From Medicago truncatula (Eukaryota > Streptophyta > Magnoliopsida > Fabales > Fabaceae), in contig NC_053044.1 of NCBI RefSeq assembly GCF_003473485.1, positions 30,880,091 through 30,944,090 of the forward strand: a stretch of DNA of 64,000 nucleotides. The letters run 5' to 3'. The position numbers and the translations under genes were made by a program. The notes beneath the pieces are model-generated. The model worked only from the letters and a program-made list of their open reading frames with translations. It did not search any database and had not been told where the DNA came from. Positions within the stretch are counted from its first letter, which is position 1. Every line of letters starts with the position of its first letter. Shown piece after piece: positions 21,620 through 31,772 of the stretch.

Positions 21620-22560
21620 GTGGGTCTTTCAAGTGTTACAAGGCTCAATTTGTTGCCTTAGGAAACAAGAATTAATATGGAATTGATTATGTATGACATT
21701 TAAACTTGTTGCCAAAATGACAATTGTTAGAAATTAGAATTGTGCTTTCTTTATCTTCTTCTAATTGACGGCCTATTCATCAAATGTATGTGAAGAATGC
21801 ATTTATTCATAAACCTCACTAAATAATTTATATGAATTCTCCTTTTGGCTTATTCTTTTCGTATGGTTTGAAACAAGCTTCTATGGAGTTGTATGAGAAG
21901 TTTCGTTCCACTCTACTTGGGATCTCCTTTATTTAGAGTCAACATGACTCCTCTTTGTTCATTAACTACTCGTCTATATATGGCCATTGTTCTTCTCCTT
22001 ATTTATTTTTATGGTATGGTTATTACTAGTTTTTATCAGGTATCCATTCATGAACTTTAACAACAATTGCAAGCCTCATTTCATAAGAAATATCATGGAA
22101 ATTTTCATTATTTTCTTGGCCTTGAGGTTTATTCTACTTCTAAGGGTATTTCTCCATTATTATGAGACATACTTGATTTGTATGACTGGCCGCTAATCAA
22201 ATAACCCGATGATTACTCCGCTTCAAATTAATGTTAAATACCACTAGACTCATCGGTAGTGTTAATTAGTTAACCATTACTCGACCTGACATACCATTTG
22301 ATGCCCGACAAATAAGTCAGTTCGTGTTTTTTCCTTTTCATCTTAACTACATTTTTTCGTATAATTTGTAACTTAAAAGGCTACCTCTCAATGGGCCATA
22401 TTCTGTCCTCATTAGATAACTCTTAAATTGATTTGTTATATTGATGGTTGGGACACAGCCGGGTGTCCTGACATTCAGAAATATATCATCGATAGGTGTA
22501 TGTTTATTGATCGTCTTCATGTGTGATGCCCACAAGAAGTTGCGCATCACCCAACTTGGG
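21620..22560 (+). pseudogene. Heavily decayed Ty1/copia pol relic
   Basis: Pieces of reverse transcriptase and RNase H can be read across many stops and frame changes: YKAQFVALGNKN.YGIDYV, then PIHQMYVKNAFIHK, YMNSPFGLF, GLKQAS, LYEKFRSTLLG, and later TRPDI and WDTAGCPDIQK (for family DADWAGCPDTRK). Order and strand agree with a copia element. LTRs were not found. It is much older than the element at 17.2-20.6 kb. Confidence 0.7.
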
Positions 22561-22869
22561 AGAAAATCATATTTCCACTTAGATCTTCATATGCGATGGG
22601 AGCAAGGTCCTGCATGACGCGCATGACTGTTTTCTAAAATTTAGGGAGTGTGGATCTAGAAATATTTGCGACCTTTTCTTCTAAAATACTTACTTCTGGC
22701 GATCTAAAGTTGATAAAATCGACTCTAGATGGCTAGGAGCGGCCGGAAACATCCTGGAGGCAAGGATTCATCATCCAATAATCCTATGTTCATGTACTAC
22801 TTTTATAAACTTATGTTGTGCTATTAAACATATTACAGAATAAATCAAGCATTAATGATACGTTTCTAA

Positions 22870-23060
22870 GGTGATATATTGATTCTATGTTATGAGCAAC
22901 AACAAAATATTATAATAAAAAAGGAAGATATATTATTGTTTTTTACCTTATTTCAAGCACTTTCAGCGTAAGCTCAAGTTGAATGAACAATTCTTCTTTC
23001 TCCAATAGTACCAACTTCAATTCAAGTTCTGCAACAAAGAAATAGAAGTAGAGGACTACA
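22870..23060. repeat. Copy of the DNA that precedes the DUF247 gene (fragment)
   Basis: TTCTATGTTATGAGCAACA, TGTTTTTTACCTTATTTCAA and TTCAATTCAAGTTCTGCA recur, in varied form, at 25.1-25.5, 28.85-29.1, 45.8 and 47.3 kb. On the minus strand the piece about 22948-23030 reads as a possible small exon between AG and GTAA encoding a Leu/Glu-rich heptad-like peptide (ELELKLVLLEKEELF), but no gene context supports translation. Confidence 0.45.
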
Positions 23061-23309
23061 TCATATATAGATTAATCATAATGCATAATAGTTTAATATA
23101 ATTTTAAATTTAACTTGCTTACATAAAATATGGTCAAGGTTGAAATGAGTGGTTAAAAAAAAATAGGTAAGCGCTTTTTTTAATCATCTTCGGCTAACGA
23201 CCGCCACATCCACTTGACAAGAAGCGCTTTTTTGAGCATTCAACCCGAGTTATTTTCCTTCCCCTGTCATAAGTTGTCATTTAAATGGTTGCTCAAATAA
23301 ACAACTCTT
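23061..23309. other. No gene recognised
   Basis: AT-rich spacer with only short open frames. An imperfect repeat around AAGCGCTTTTTT (23170 and 23220) is the only structure seen. Confidence 0.4.
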
Positions 23310-23318
23310 ATTTATTTA

Positions 23319-23776
23319 GGCTTAATTGTACTTTTGAACCCCTATCTTTCCAAAAGTTGCGGTTATGGTCCCCTAACTAATTTAAATACAAAACAGCCCC
23401 TTATGTTTTGATTTTTTGGCAGTTTTGGACCCCCAGTCCATTAGTGAGGTGCCACGTGGCCCCCTAAATAATACACGTGGCACCTCACTAATGGACTGGG
23501 GGTCCAAAACTGCCAAAGAATCAAAACATAGGGGGTTGTTTTGTATTTAAATTAGTTAGGGGACCATACACTACTAAAAAAACAAAAATTAGTGAGGGAA
23601 ATTTAGTGAGGGAAAACGTAAAATCCCTCTCTAATTCCGTCACTAAATTTTGCGACCAAAGAATTTGTGAGGAATTTCATTTTTTCCGTCACTAATTTCC
23701 CTCGCTAATTTTGCTTTTTCTAGTAGTGATAAACGCAACCTTTGAAAAGATAGGAGTTCAAAAGTGCAATTAAACC
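23319..23776. mobile_element. Mutator-type foldback MITE with 9-bp target duplication, carrying a nested mini-CACTA
   Basis: Starts GGCTTAATTGTACTTTTGAA and ends with its near complement (CAAAAGTGCAATTAAACC). An exact 9-bp duplication ATTTATTTA lies at 23310-23318 and 23777-23785. The two halves pair almost along their whole length (GGACCCCCAGTCCATTAGTG and complement), so the element is essentially a long hairpin. A 160-bp CACTA-type MITE interrupts the right arm. Confidence 0.85.
23569..23728. mobile_element. Mini-CACTA MITE, 160 bp, nested
   Basis: CACTACTAAAAAAACAAAAA at the left and TTTTTCTAGTAGTG at the right, with a 3-bp duplication ATA (23566-23568, 23729-23731). The interior has GTGAGGGAAA/CCCTC repeats in both orientations (subterminal motif). 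Non-coding, and a different family from the 4.7-kb CACTA, whose subterminal word is GCGAC. Confidence 0.85.
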
Positions 23777-23971
23777 ATTTATTTAATAACAAGAGGGATT
23801 TGTTTATTGATTTTGTTTGGTGTCATAACAATAAAGCCCCTATAATTACTTTGTTTAATTGAACATTAATTGTTGTAACATCCCGACTTTTGCAGTTTGA
23901 TTGATTTTACTTCACTTATGTTGTTGGCATTTAATTTATATCTTGATAGTTCTCATAGAGATTTAATATTT

Positions 23972-24939
23972 GACTAGTCACACCCTAAAAAAAATAAGTT
24001 ACATCTAAATTTATTTAAAATTTTACAATAATACCAAAATTTCCCTCTTCATGTAAATTTTTAAAAACCCATCTTTTATGATCATTCTGAACCCTTATCC
24101 CCTTTCATCCACAAATTACCATAGATGTGCAACAAATATCTGAATCAACATCTTTGTTATTGATCTGTACTATATTCATAAAGGTTAGTGAATTTCATAA
24201 ATTTCATTTTCGATGAGTTTCTATTTATTTATTGTTTGTTTTGGTATGAGATATGTCTGTCAATTTGATTTTAAGTGAGAGGTTAATGTAAATTAAGTTT
24301 ACGTGTATGTATATAAAAGGGGTTAGTGTAGTTTACGTATGTAGGTTAATGTAAATTCAAGTTTACGTATGTTCAATTTAGGTTAGTGTAAATTCAGTTT
24401 ACTTACATTCAATCTAGGTTAATGTAAATAAAGTTTACTTATGTTCAATTTAGGTTAATGTAAATTTAGTTTACGTATGTATATAAGAGGTTAGTGCAAA
24501 TTCAGTTTACTTACGTTCAATCTAGGTTAATGTAAATTAAGTTTGTAAATTCAGTTTACTTACGTTCAATCTAGGTTAATGTAAATTAAGTTTACTTATG
24601 TTCAATTTAGGTTAATGTAAATTAAGTTTACTTACATCTAGGTTAATGTAAATTAAGTTTACTTATGTTCAATCTAGGTTAATGTAAATTCAGTTTACTT
24701 ACGTTCAATCTAGGTTAATGTAAATTAAGTTTGTAAATTCAGTTTACTTACGTTCAATCTAGGTTAATGTAAATTAAGTTTACTTATGTTCAATTTAGCT
24801 TAATGTAAATTAAGTTTACTTATGTTCAATTTACGTTAATGTAAATTTAGTTGATTTGAAATTTTTATTTTAGTTAAAGGGTATATTAGTCATTCTAGGG
24901 TGTAACTTGTTTTTTTTTTTGGTGTGATTAGCACCAGTC
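23972..24939. mobile_element. Mutator-type element, 968 bp, with internal minisatellite
   Basis: Ends are imperfect inverted repeats (GACTAGTCACACCCTAAAAA at left; right-end complement GACTGGTGCTAATCACACC). A perfect 9-bp duplication TTAATATTT lies at 23963-23971 and 24940-24948. More than half of the interior is a GTTTAC-rich tandem array. No transposase frame is present. Confidence 0.75.
24280..24850 (+). repeat. Minisatellite, about 35-36-bp unit, roughly 14-16 imperfect copies
   Basis: Units follow the pattern TTCAATYTAGGTTAATGTAA then ATTMAGTTTACTTAYG. Several higher-order blocks recur, for example two copies of a block with an inserted TTTGTAAATTCAG (about 24541 and 24729). Each unit contains GTAAA...TTTAC half-palindromes, so single strands could fold. 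Non-coding. Confidence 0.85.
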
Positions 24940-25084
24940 TTAATATTTTTGTGTTTTAAAACTTTTCAATTAAATTTTTTCCTTCAAAAAAATTAAATTT
25001 TTAATGGTTTTAAGAAGAGATAATTATTTCTAAGCAATGTATTAAAATGTGTCATAGAGTTTATATAGAAAACAAGGGAGTACT

Positions 25085-25560
25085 AAATTTTGGTGTAGTG
25101 GGAAAGAAAATACAATACCTTAAGAGCTGGCTGCGAATTAATTTTTTCTTTTTTATGGGAGCTGGCTGCAACTAAAGTTCTGCAGCAAGCAGAAGCAACA
25201 GAAAAATTTATGGTCCAAAAAAAAAAAGAAGGGATCGTATAAAGTAAAGCTACAACTTGATCAATCATAATTTAAAAAAAGAAAAGAAAAGCATATGATT
25301 GTTTGTTACCTTATTTAAGCGTATGAACAATCTTTCTCTTTTCCAATCTGAAATTCAAGTTCTGTAGAGATATATAACAACTTTTTTCTATCTTTTTTTT
25401 TTTATTTCTTACAACTGATTTTTCTTTATAAAAATAATTCTTGTACCGACAAATATATACTCCAAAAAATAGAAGAACCGATGGAATAAAGTTGAATATA
25501 AATCTTGTAAGCAACCTCTTAGTATATTATTATATACAAGCCGTAAAGTACATTACAAAG
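25085..25560. repeat. Two more partial copies of the DUF247-upstream sequence
   Basis: 25120-25200 (AGTTCTGCAGCAAGCAGAAG) and 25300-25530 (TGTTTGTTACCTTATTTAAG, TTTCTTACAACTGATTTTTC, AAATATATACTCCAAAAAAT) match the sequence before the DUF247 gene at 28.85-29.1 kb. No DUF247 coding sequence follows, so these are orphaned upstream duplicates. The small frames here show no family motif. Confidence 0.5.
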
Positions 25561-25949
25561 AAAAGAAAAGAATCAAATTACATTGGTGAAAATATGGGCT
25601 GGTTATTCCTCTATACAAATTGCATTGGTAATTTATGTTTCACTTTTTCTGAGTTAGTGTTACAGTTTGTTGTTAGCCTTTGATTTATAGCTTTTGTTTT
25701 AATTTGTCATCATTTATGTTACATTTTATGACCGTATATGAATCACAAATTTTACTTCATCATGACTTACATTAAAGATGAATGACTCAATATTGAGTTT
25801 ACAAAGACATTGTTGCGAAATAGTTTATAGTTTAGTGTTAAGGTTTTTGGATTTGAGAATTTAGATTTAAGGAAGAATAAGTGAAGAGAGAAGCGAAATA
25901 TATAGATCTTTATGTGAATATATCATTATTAAAATGTGGCTACAACTAA

Positions 25950-26060
25950 ATAATTGAACTCAGGTGGTCAATGAACAACGAGTCGTTGGAAAGAACTCGA
26001 GTTCAATTCCTGATAGAACAACTCTTGGTCAAACTGTATTGACCTCACGAGTTAATTTCA
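25950..26060 (+). mobile_element. Possible degenerate SINE
   Basis: GAACTCAGGTGGTCAATGA resembles a tRNA A box and GAGTTCAATTCCTG a B box, about 45 bp apart. No clear tail or target duplication. Confidence 0.35.
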
Positions 26061-26361
26061 AAATATCTATGCCCTTTTCCTTCAGAACCGAAACTTGCTA
26101 AAGGACCAATCTAGAATAATGGTCAAACTTAAAGAACTACGCGGATTTTTATTTCCCTCGTTACTTTTTAATTGTCACTTCTCAATAAGAATATTATTCT
26201 CATTTATTTATTGTTTTTAAAGATCAACACAATTTTTTTTTTTACAAAAGATCAACACAATATTACTTTTTATTTTATCAATAATATGTCCAAAAATAGT
26301 CAAAGTTATAATAAGAAAAAAATAATACAGAATAAGAATACACAAAATTTATAGATTTTAT

Positions 26362-27014
26362 GTTAAATTTTATATTTGATCCCTTAACTTATTTGTTGTT
26401 TTTATTGTAGCCCCCTAATTAATTTTCATCCCTTCCCTTCATCATCCAACACAAAGTTCCAGAAAATTCATCTACTTCATCACCTCCCTTCACCATCAAA
26501 GTAAAAAAAAATCTCAACGAACCTAATAATCCAAGTTAAACTTTAATGGGTATAAAGCCATTAAGTTTTTGTAGATAAATATAATAACTGGGCATTTTAT
26601 ATTATAGTCAATTTTAAACCAATTTCACATGTTACTGCCGGTCAAAATGGCTTTTCGTGATGGGAAATTTGGTAGCTTACCAACCATAAGTTTAAATTGA
26701 TTAGGATTTTGAATTTTTGAGTAAATTGAACATTCAAGTTTAAATTGGATTATTAGGTTTGTTGAGTTTTTTTTTCTTCTCCTGAGTTTGATGATGAAGG
26801 AAGATGATGAAGTTTAAGAATTTTCTGAAATTGTAGGTTGGATGGTGAAGCTCATGAAGGGAAGGGATGAAGATTAACGTTTCCTCATAAAACTTAACTG
26901 GTATGATATGATTTATTTGGCTAACAAGGTATAAGTTAAAGGACTAAAACGTAACGTTAATTAGTAAGGATCCAAATGAAAACAACAAATAAGTTAAGGA
27001 ATGCAATTTAACTT
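26362..27014. mobile_element. Mutator-type foldback MITE, about 650 bp
   Basis: Left end GTTAAATTTTATATTTGATC is complementary to the right end, and both carry CTTAACTTATTTGTTGTTTT or its complement. The flanking direct repeat is AGATTTTAT (26353-26361, 27015-27023), 9-10 bp depending on the exact border. Inner parts also pair (TCATCATCCAAC against GTTGGATGGTGA). Non-coding. Confidence 0.7.
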
Positions 27015-27023
27015 AGATTTTAT

Positions 27024-27580
27024 TAGTTTTGGCAAATCAACTTTTTTCTTACAGGGGAAGGAAATAAAAACAAATCAAAGCATGACTATAAAGGAACATA
27101 CTCCCCCACCACCACCCAAGTCTATCAGTAAGCTAATACTAGGTGAAAAAATGTTTGCATCGACACAAGAATTTGCTTCTTTGTGTATGTGGTTCACAAG
27201 AGTGGTAAAAGTGAAAACAAAAGAGCACAAGAGTTCTTACATAGCTAATAACCCCAATCTAACTCTTAAAAAAAAAAAAAAACTCTTCACTAATTTCTAA
27301 TAGAGAATAAACTAAAATAGATAACTGTATCTTTTAATAGACAGACTCCTTTAAAAACAAACAAGGTGATATTTCACATGGGAAAGGGAAATAGTTTCCT
27401 ACCATGGAAAAATTAAATTTGACCATTAGATTAAATAATGAACGCATTCTTAAAACAAACGGTTGATAAAACAAATAAATGGTTAATAATATATGCACCT
27501 GCATAACAACTTGTTGAGAATTCGGACAAACTAACACCAATGTAAACAAAGATGTGTGGAGCAAAAGGAAGTGGTAATCT
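27024..27580. other. No gene recognised
   Basis: Short open frames only (a 99-codon frame begins at 27001). There is a run of A near 27270-27281. Nothing recognisable. Confidence 0.4.
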
Positions 27581-28335
27581 ATGTGTAAAGTGTCTCCAAG
27601 CAACAACAACAACAACAACAAAAAACAGACCTAGTCTAGTGTAGAGCAGCATATACAAAGCAATAAAGATAAGCAAGAAAGAAGGAACAAACACACCAAA
27701 AGATTGTTGATCCAGTTCGGTCCAATATGACCTAATCCGGGGGAGAGAGCAGCTCTCCAATCCACTATGATGAAAGTGTTACAAAGGGTTACAAGAAAAA
27801 TAGCTTGCAAGCTTACACAAGAACAAATCCTAATTTCTACCCATTTGTGTTTCCCCACTCTCTCAATATGAACCCTAAAAGAGAAGACACAAAAGGAAGC
27901 TTTTGATCCTTCCAATGGTGAAATCTCACTACCCAAGGTGTTTACAATGTTTGCCAACCCAAGAGATCCTCACTACAGACACTCAACCCTAAAGTTCCCT
28001 CCTTTGTAATCCAAGTTTCTCTCTCTTCAAGCTCTCTTCAAAAACTGCACAAGAACACTTAAAAACTAGTCTTCAACTGATAAAATCGTGCCACGATTTC
28101 CAAATCGTGTCACGATTGATACGTACGTCACAAGGTACGACCAACCTTATCCTGAAAACTTAACCAGCAAGTTTGAAAATCGTGTCACGATTCCACACAA
28201 TCATGTCACGATTTGGCACCCTACAAACCAGCTCACGGCATCACAAAATCGTGTCACGATGCCAAATTCGTGTCACAATTTCTCTGCTCTTTCAGACCAC
28301 AAATTTGAAGCCAAATCTCAACACAACTCATAAAT
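27580..28335. repeat. LTR-like repeat fragment with palindrome cluster
   Basis: The block includes an ACAACAACA run (27601-27620), a C/T-rich segment (TCTCTCTCTTCAAGCTCTCT, about 28018-28038), and a cluster of six near-palindromic 15-mers at its right. Clustered short palindromes are described for Sirevirus-type copia LTRs, and this could be such a fragment on either strand. No paired LTR or pol was found nearby, so the assignment is tentative. Confidence 0.35.
28084..28280. repeat. Cluster of six AATCGTGnCACGATT palindromes
   Basis: Copies lie at 28084-28098, 28103-28117, 28178-28192, 28199-28213, 28247-28261 and 28266-28280. The first three keep both arms (AATCGTG/CACGATT) perfect, and the others have one or two changes. 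They come in pairs 19-21 bp apart, about two helical turns, which is what dimeric DNA-binding proteins would recognise. Confidence 0.85.
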
Positions 28336-28631
28336 GGTTCAACTCTTAATTTTTTCCAAGTTACTAACTACTCACTTTAGTTGAGTCAAAACTTGTTATA
28401 ATTTGTCATCATTAATGTAACATTTTATTTTATGACTTTATGAACCACAACTTTTTGTTCATCACATCTCACACTATAGATGAATGACTCAATATTGAGT
28501 TTATAAATTCGAAACACTGCTCTTGAACGAAGACATTGCTGTAAAATATTAGATACTCTAGTTTTGAGGTTTTTGGATTTGAGAATTTAGATTTAAAGAA
28601 GAATAAATGAAGAGAGAAGCCAAATGGATAT

Positions 28632-28772
28632 ATATTTTTTTTTTTTGTCTAGTAGCCTAGTGGCTGGAGCTCACACATATAAATGTGGAGAAGAAAGGTG
28701 TCCCGGGTTCGAACCCCAGCTCCTGCATAAATTATGCAATGTCCCTACCAGTTGAGCTAAGCTCTCGGGGAC
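28632..28772 (-). mobile_element. tRNA-derived SINE, minus strand
   Basis: Read on the minus strand: GAGAGCTTAGCTCAACTGGTAG (A box within), about 40 bp, then GGGGTTCGAACCCGGG (B box), a body ending GCCACTAGG, and a terminal A run (T run at 28636-28647 on plus). The flanks share an imperfect CAAATG(G)AT(T)AT target repeat. It belongs to a common legume SINE type, and related copies lie at 6.8 and 46.3 kb. Confidence 0.8.
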
Positions 28773-28844
28773 AAATGATTATCATTATGACTACCTGGAT
28801 TATAATTAAATTAATTATGTACTAAAGCAATTATTTTTTCTAAG

Positions 28845-29295
28845 ATGATATTGGTTCTACGTTATGAGAAACGACATTTTTTTTGTTTAAAAGCACATGT
28901 TCAACTCGTATAAACAATCTTCAAATTCAAGTTCTGCAGCAAACAGAAGCATCAGAGAATAACAGGCTTTTTCTTTCTTTTTTGATTTCTTACAACTGAT
29001 CATTGTCTTGTATACCAACAAATTTATGGTTGAAGAATAAAGAAGGGATGGAATAAAGTAAAATTGAAGTAAGGAAGTAAGGAACCTCCTTAGAACGAAT
29101 ATTTTTCGAAGTTGACATAAAATTCTTGAGTGAGTGATGATATCAAGCTAAGAAAGGCACAACTTCCCCATCAACTAATACAAAATGAGAGTTTTGATTT
29201 CTCTTTTATTCTATTTTATTACTGAAAAGAAACATATGCATTGTTAGGTGTATTTGAGAAGAAAAGAATCCCACGAAAATTTATTGAACAGTTAA
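28845..29295 (+). promoter_or_regulatory. 5' flank of the DUF247 gene
   Basis: Sequence immediately upstream of the intact DUF247 gene. It contains TTGATTTCTTACAACTGATC and CCAACAAATTTATG, the pieces repeated at 25.1-25.5 and 47.3 kb. No TATA box can be assigned confidently. Confidence 0.4.
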
Positions 29296-30720
29296 ATGGC
29301 GGAAGAAGATAGCAAGAACAAGAACTGGAAGAAATCTACTAAAGCTTTGTTACGTGCTGTACGTAAAGAAACATGTCAACCGTATAGCATTTCTGTAGTT
29401 CCAGACGACCTCCGGAAATGGAATAAGAGTGCTTACATACCAAAAGTTGTATCCATTGGCCCTCGGTACAGGGGAGAGAGGGAGCTATTACAAATGGAAG
29501 AGATCAAATGGCGCTGTGTCACGTCTCTTCTTAGTCGAACATTTGGGCTGGATGCTATAGAAATGTGTATGGAAGCAGTCATGGACTTAGAGTCAGCTGT
29601 TCGTTCAAGCTACGTGGATGAAATTACACTAGACTGGTACACTCTAGCCACAACTATGGTATTTGACGGGTGTTTTCTGTTAGAACTTCTTATCTGTGAA
29701 TCAAATTTGGATTCAGAGATCCCAATACCATTTAATGGCACTAGTCCGGGAATAGAAGTAAAAAAGATGGAGTATGTCATAAGCGATCTGTTGTTACTTG
29801 AAAATCAGATACCAATTTTTATTCTCGAAAAACTGTTTGAAAAGCTTCTTGGTTCCTCTCACCAAATGCGAGAGCTCATACAAAATCTTGCTCTGCGTTT
29901 CTTTGGCTTCTCCGAGGAATTGATGTTTAAATCAGCCTTTCACTTCCTAGATATTAAGTATTCTTACATGGAAATGGGGTGGATGGATGAAGAGATAGAG
30001 GAGACTGAAGTGAGGCCACGTCTACCGGATATGGAGGAGGAGGAGGAGGAGAAGGAGAAAAAGAGACATCTGAATCGCTGTGCTACGAGACTCAAAGCTG
30101 CTGGTATTACCATCCAATGTTTGAATAATAATGCTGATAGAGATATTACTGAACGCAAAAACTTTAAATTTACCACTGAGTTCGACAAAAGTAAAGGGAT
30201 ACTACTAATCCCAACGTTATGTATCACACAGACAACAGAAGCATTATGGCGAAGTTTCATTGCTTGGGAGCATCATAAGAAGAAATTGAAGACTGGTTCT
30301 TCTTCTCCTGCTGACAGGCGTAGTAGTGTCTGCACTTCATCTGCCTTGCTTTTCAGGGATTTGGTATGCTGTTCCAGTGATGTTCAACTGCTCAAAGACA
30401 GTAAGGTTATAGTAGACAATTCAAAAAAGAGCAATCGTGATCTGGTGGCTTTTTTCCATTCAATCGCAGGGGGAGTTGACCGTAGCATTATTGACCAAAA
30501 ACATATCACCATGTTTCAAGAGATGAACATATTTTCCACAGCAAATTATGCCACCAAAATCTTCATATTACTCTGCCATTTTTTTAGCAAAATTTTAGAT
30601 TGGTACTACAAATTTCACGAATTTTTAAAGCGTGGTTACAACTTTGCTGCTACCATCGTAACTTTTCTCACTGTTGTCCAGACTTGTTATGCAATCATCG
30701 CCTATCACTTTCCGAGGTAA
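29296..30720 (+). CDS. DUF247 / UPF0481 protein, unit B
   Basis: Intronless frame of 474 residues, within the usual family range. Family landmarks in order: VVPDDLRKWNKSAYIPKVVS and IGPRYRGERELLQMEEIK (residues ~35-75), DGCFLLELL (~125), DLLLLENQIPIFILEKLF (~162-180), CATRLKAAGI (~265), the C-terminal FHSIAGGVD, and a hydrophobic anchor FAATIVTFLTVVQTCYAIIAY ending four residues before the stop. An acidic EEEEEEKEK run (~248-256) separates the halves. The family is plant-specific, with one predicted C-terminal membrane segment. Biochemical function is unknown, though members are linked to grass self-incompatibility loci. The start is the first Met of the open frame. It lies head-on to the CNL gene of the same unit. 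A decayed second copy is at 1-569. Confidence 0.92.
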   Translation: MAEEDSKNKNWKKSTKALLRAVRKETCQPYSISVVPDDLRKWNKSAYIPKVVSIGPRYRGERELLQMEEIKWRCVTSLLSRTFGLDAIEMCMEAVMDLESAVRSSYVDEITLDWYTLATTMVFDGCFLLELLICESNLDSEIPIPFNGTSPGIEVKKMEYVISDLLLLENQIPIFILEKLFEKLLGSSHQMRELIQNLALRFFGFSEELMFKSAFHFLDIKYSYMEMGWMDEEIEETEVRPRLPDMEEEEEEKEKKRHLNRCATRLKAAGITIQCLNNNADRDITERKNFKFTTEFDKSKGILLIPTLCITQTTEALWRSFIAWEHHKKKLKTGSSSPADRRSSVCTSSALLFRDLVCCSSDVQLLKDSKVIVDNSKKSNRDLVAFFHSIAGGVDRSIIDQKHITMFQEMNIFSTANYATKIFILLCHFFSKILDWYYKFHEFLKRGYNFAATIVTFLTVVQTCYAIIAYHFPR

Positions 30721-31105
30721 GCCATATATAAAACTATGATTTCATATGCATATGTGTGAGTACTTTTTGATGACAAATTTATATTTTTTGAAAAGATAAA
30801 AGAGTCAAACACCCGTGTTGTGATGAAATGAAGAGGCAACGAAAGATCCAAATTAGAACGGGAAGCTCTTCAACATCAACTGATGTTCACCGAAAGGAAA
30901 AAGACGTGTTTAGAAAAAATTCATTTGACAATCAGTCAGATGTAAAAATGTACCTCTGTAATACTAAGGACTACTTGATTTCAGAAACCCACGACGTCTA
31001 ACTGAAACGACAGTTGATTATCTGTTTCAAGTATGCCACTTGTTTTTTATGTCAGTTTCATTTGTAATTTCAATGTTTATGATATCTGCAACTTTAATTT
31101 TAAAT
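30721..31105 (+). other. 3' flank of the DUF247 gene, shared with unit A
   Basis: Matches 570-945 with scattered changes, supporting a segmental rather than retroposed origin of the two DUF247 copies. There is a 20-30-bp extra stretch here near 31028-31050. Confidence 0.7.
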
Positions 31106-31690
31106 CTTTGTTGGCCCATTTAGAATTTATCACGCGATGCTGCAAAAGGGAGTTCAAATCCCTAATATGCAACAATAACAATATTGTAGACAAATTTGAA
31201 AGGCACGTGAGAGAAAGACATAGTTGCAGCGACAACTTAAAAAGAAAGAAGAAAAAGGGTTCCAACAACAGCTTCATCGACGATCACCAATCCGGTGTTA
31301 TTATTGTATTTGTTTTGTTTCATTATTATATCATATAATTATTGAAAAACTACTTGAGATAGTCAATGCACGAGAAAGGTTGAATGGTCTAGCCCTTTTA
31401 TGTATGGAGAAAGATAGGATAAAATATATTGATGATGACACAATTATTAGTGACTTTGCATATAGAAATGTTGGTAGAAATTGTTTTCTATGAACATTTG
31501 GATATTAAATAAAAATTTGATTTTTTTTAAGTCCGGTATTTTTGCTAGATTATTACATCAAGTAATAAAAACTACCATCTTCAAGAAAATTATTTTCACA
31601 TTTCAGAAATCTGAATTTTTTGTATACTTATTAGTTAAGGTCCAAATTTGAGCCCCCTAGGCCACCAAAATCTTAGATACGTCCCTGCGA
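31106..31690 (+). pseudogene. hAT transposase C-terminal remnant
   Basis: The frame through about 31335-31490 reads EIVNARERLNGLALLCMEKD then DDDTIISDFAYRNVGRN. This is the very C-terminal end of TTF/zinc-finger hAT transposases (dimerisation region: ERLxxLALLxIEKDxLxxID...DFAxRxxRR). The segment ends GAGCCCCCTAGGCC...ACGTCCCTG, typical of the terminal sequence of these elements. Only the last ~50 codons are recognisable. It interrupts the match between units A and B. Confidence 0.65.
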
Positions 31691-31772
31691 ACAATACATC
31701 AAATGGTAGGACCACTTCCCGGACACTATGTATGCACGAGTTTTAGTGCATTGGGTTGCCCAATATTTTACT

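Noticed and set aside
24280-24850. Satellite or centromeric array
   Set aside because: It is confined within a transposon with defined ends and is too short. Called a minisatellite instead.
28083-28335. CRISPR-like array
   Set aside because: The repeated 15-mers are palindromic, unevenly spaced and in plant DNA within repeat sequence; there are no cas genes and no regular spacers.
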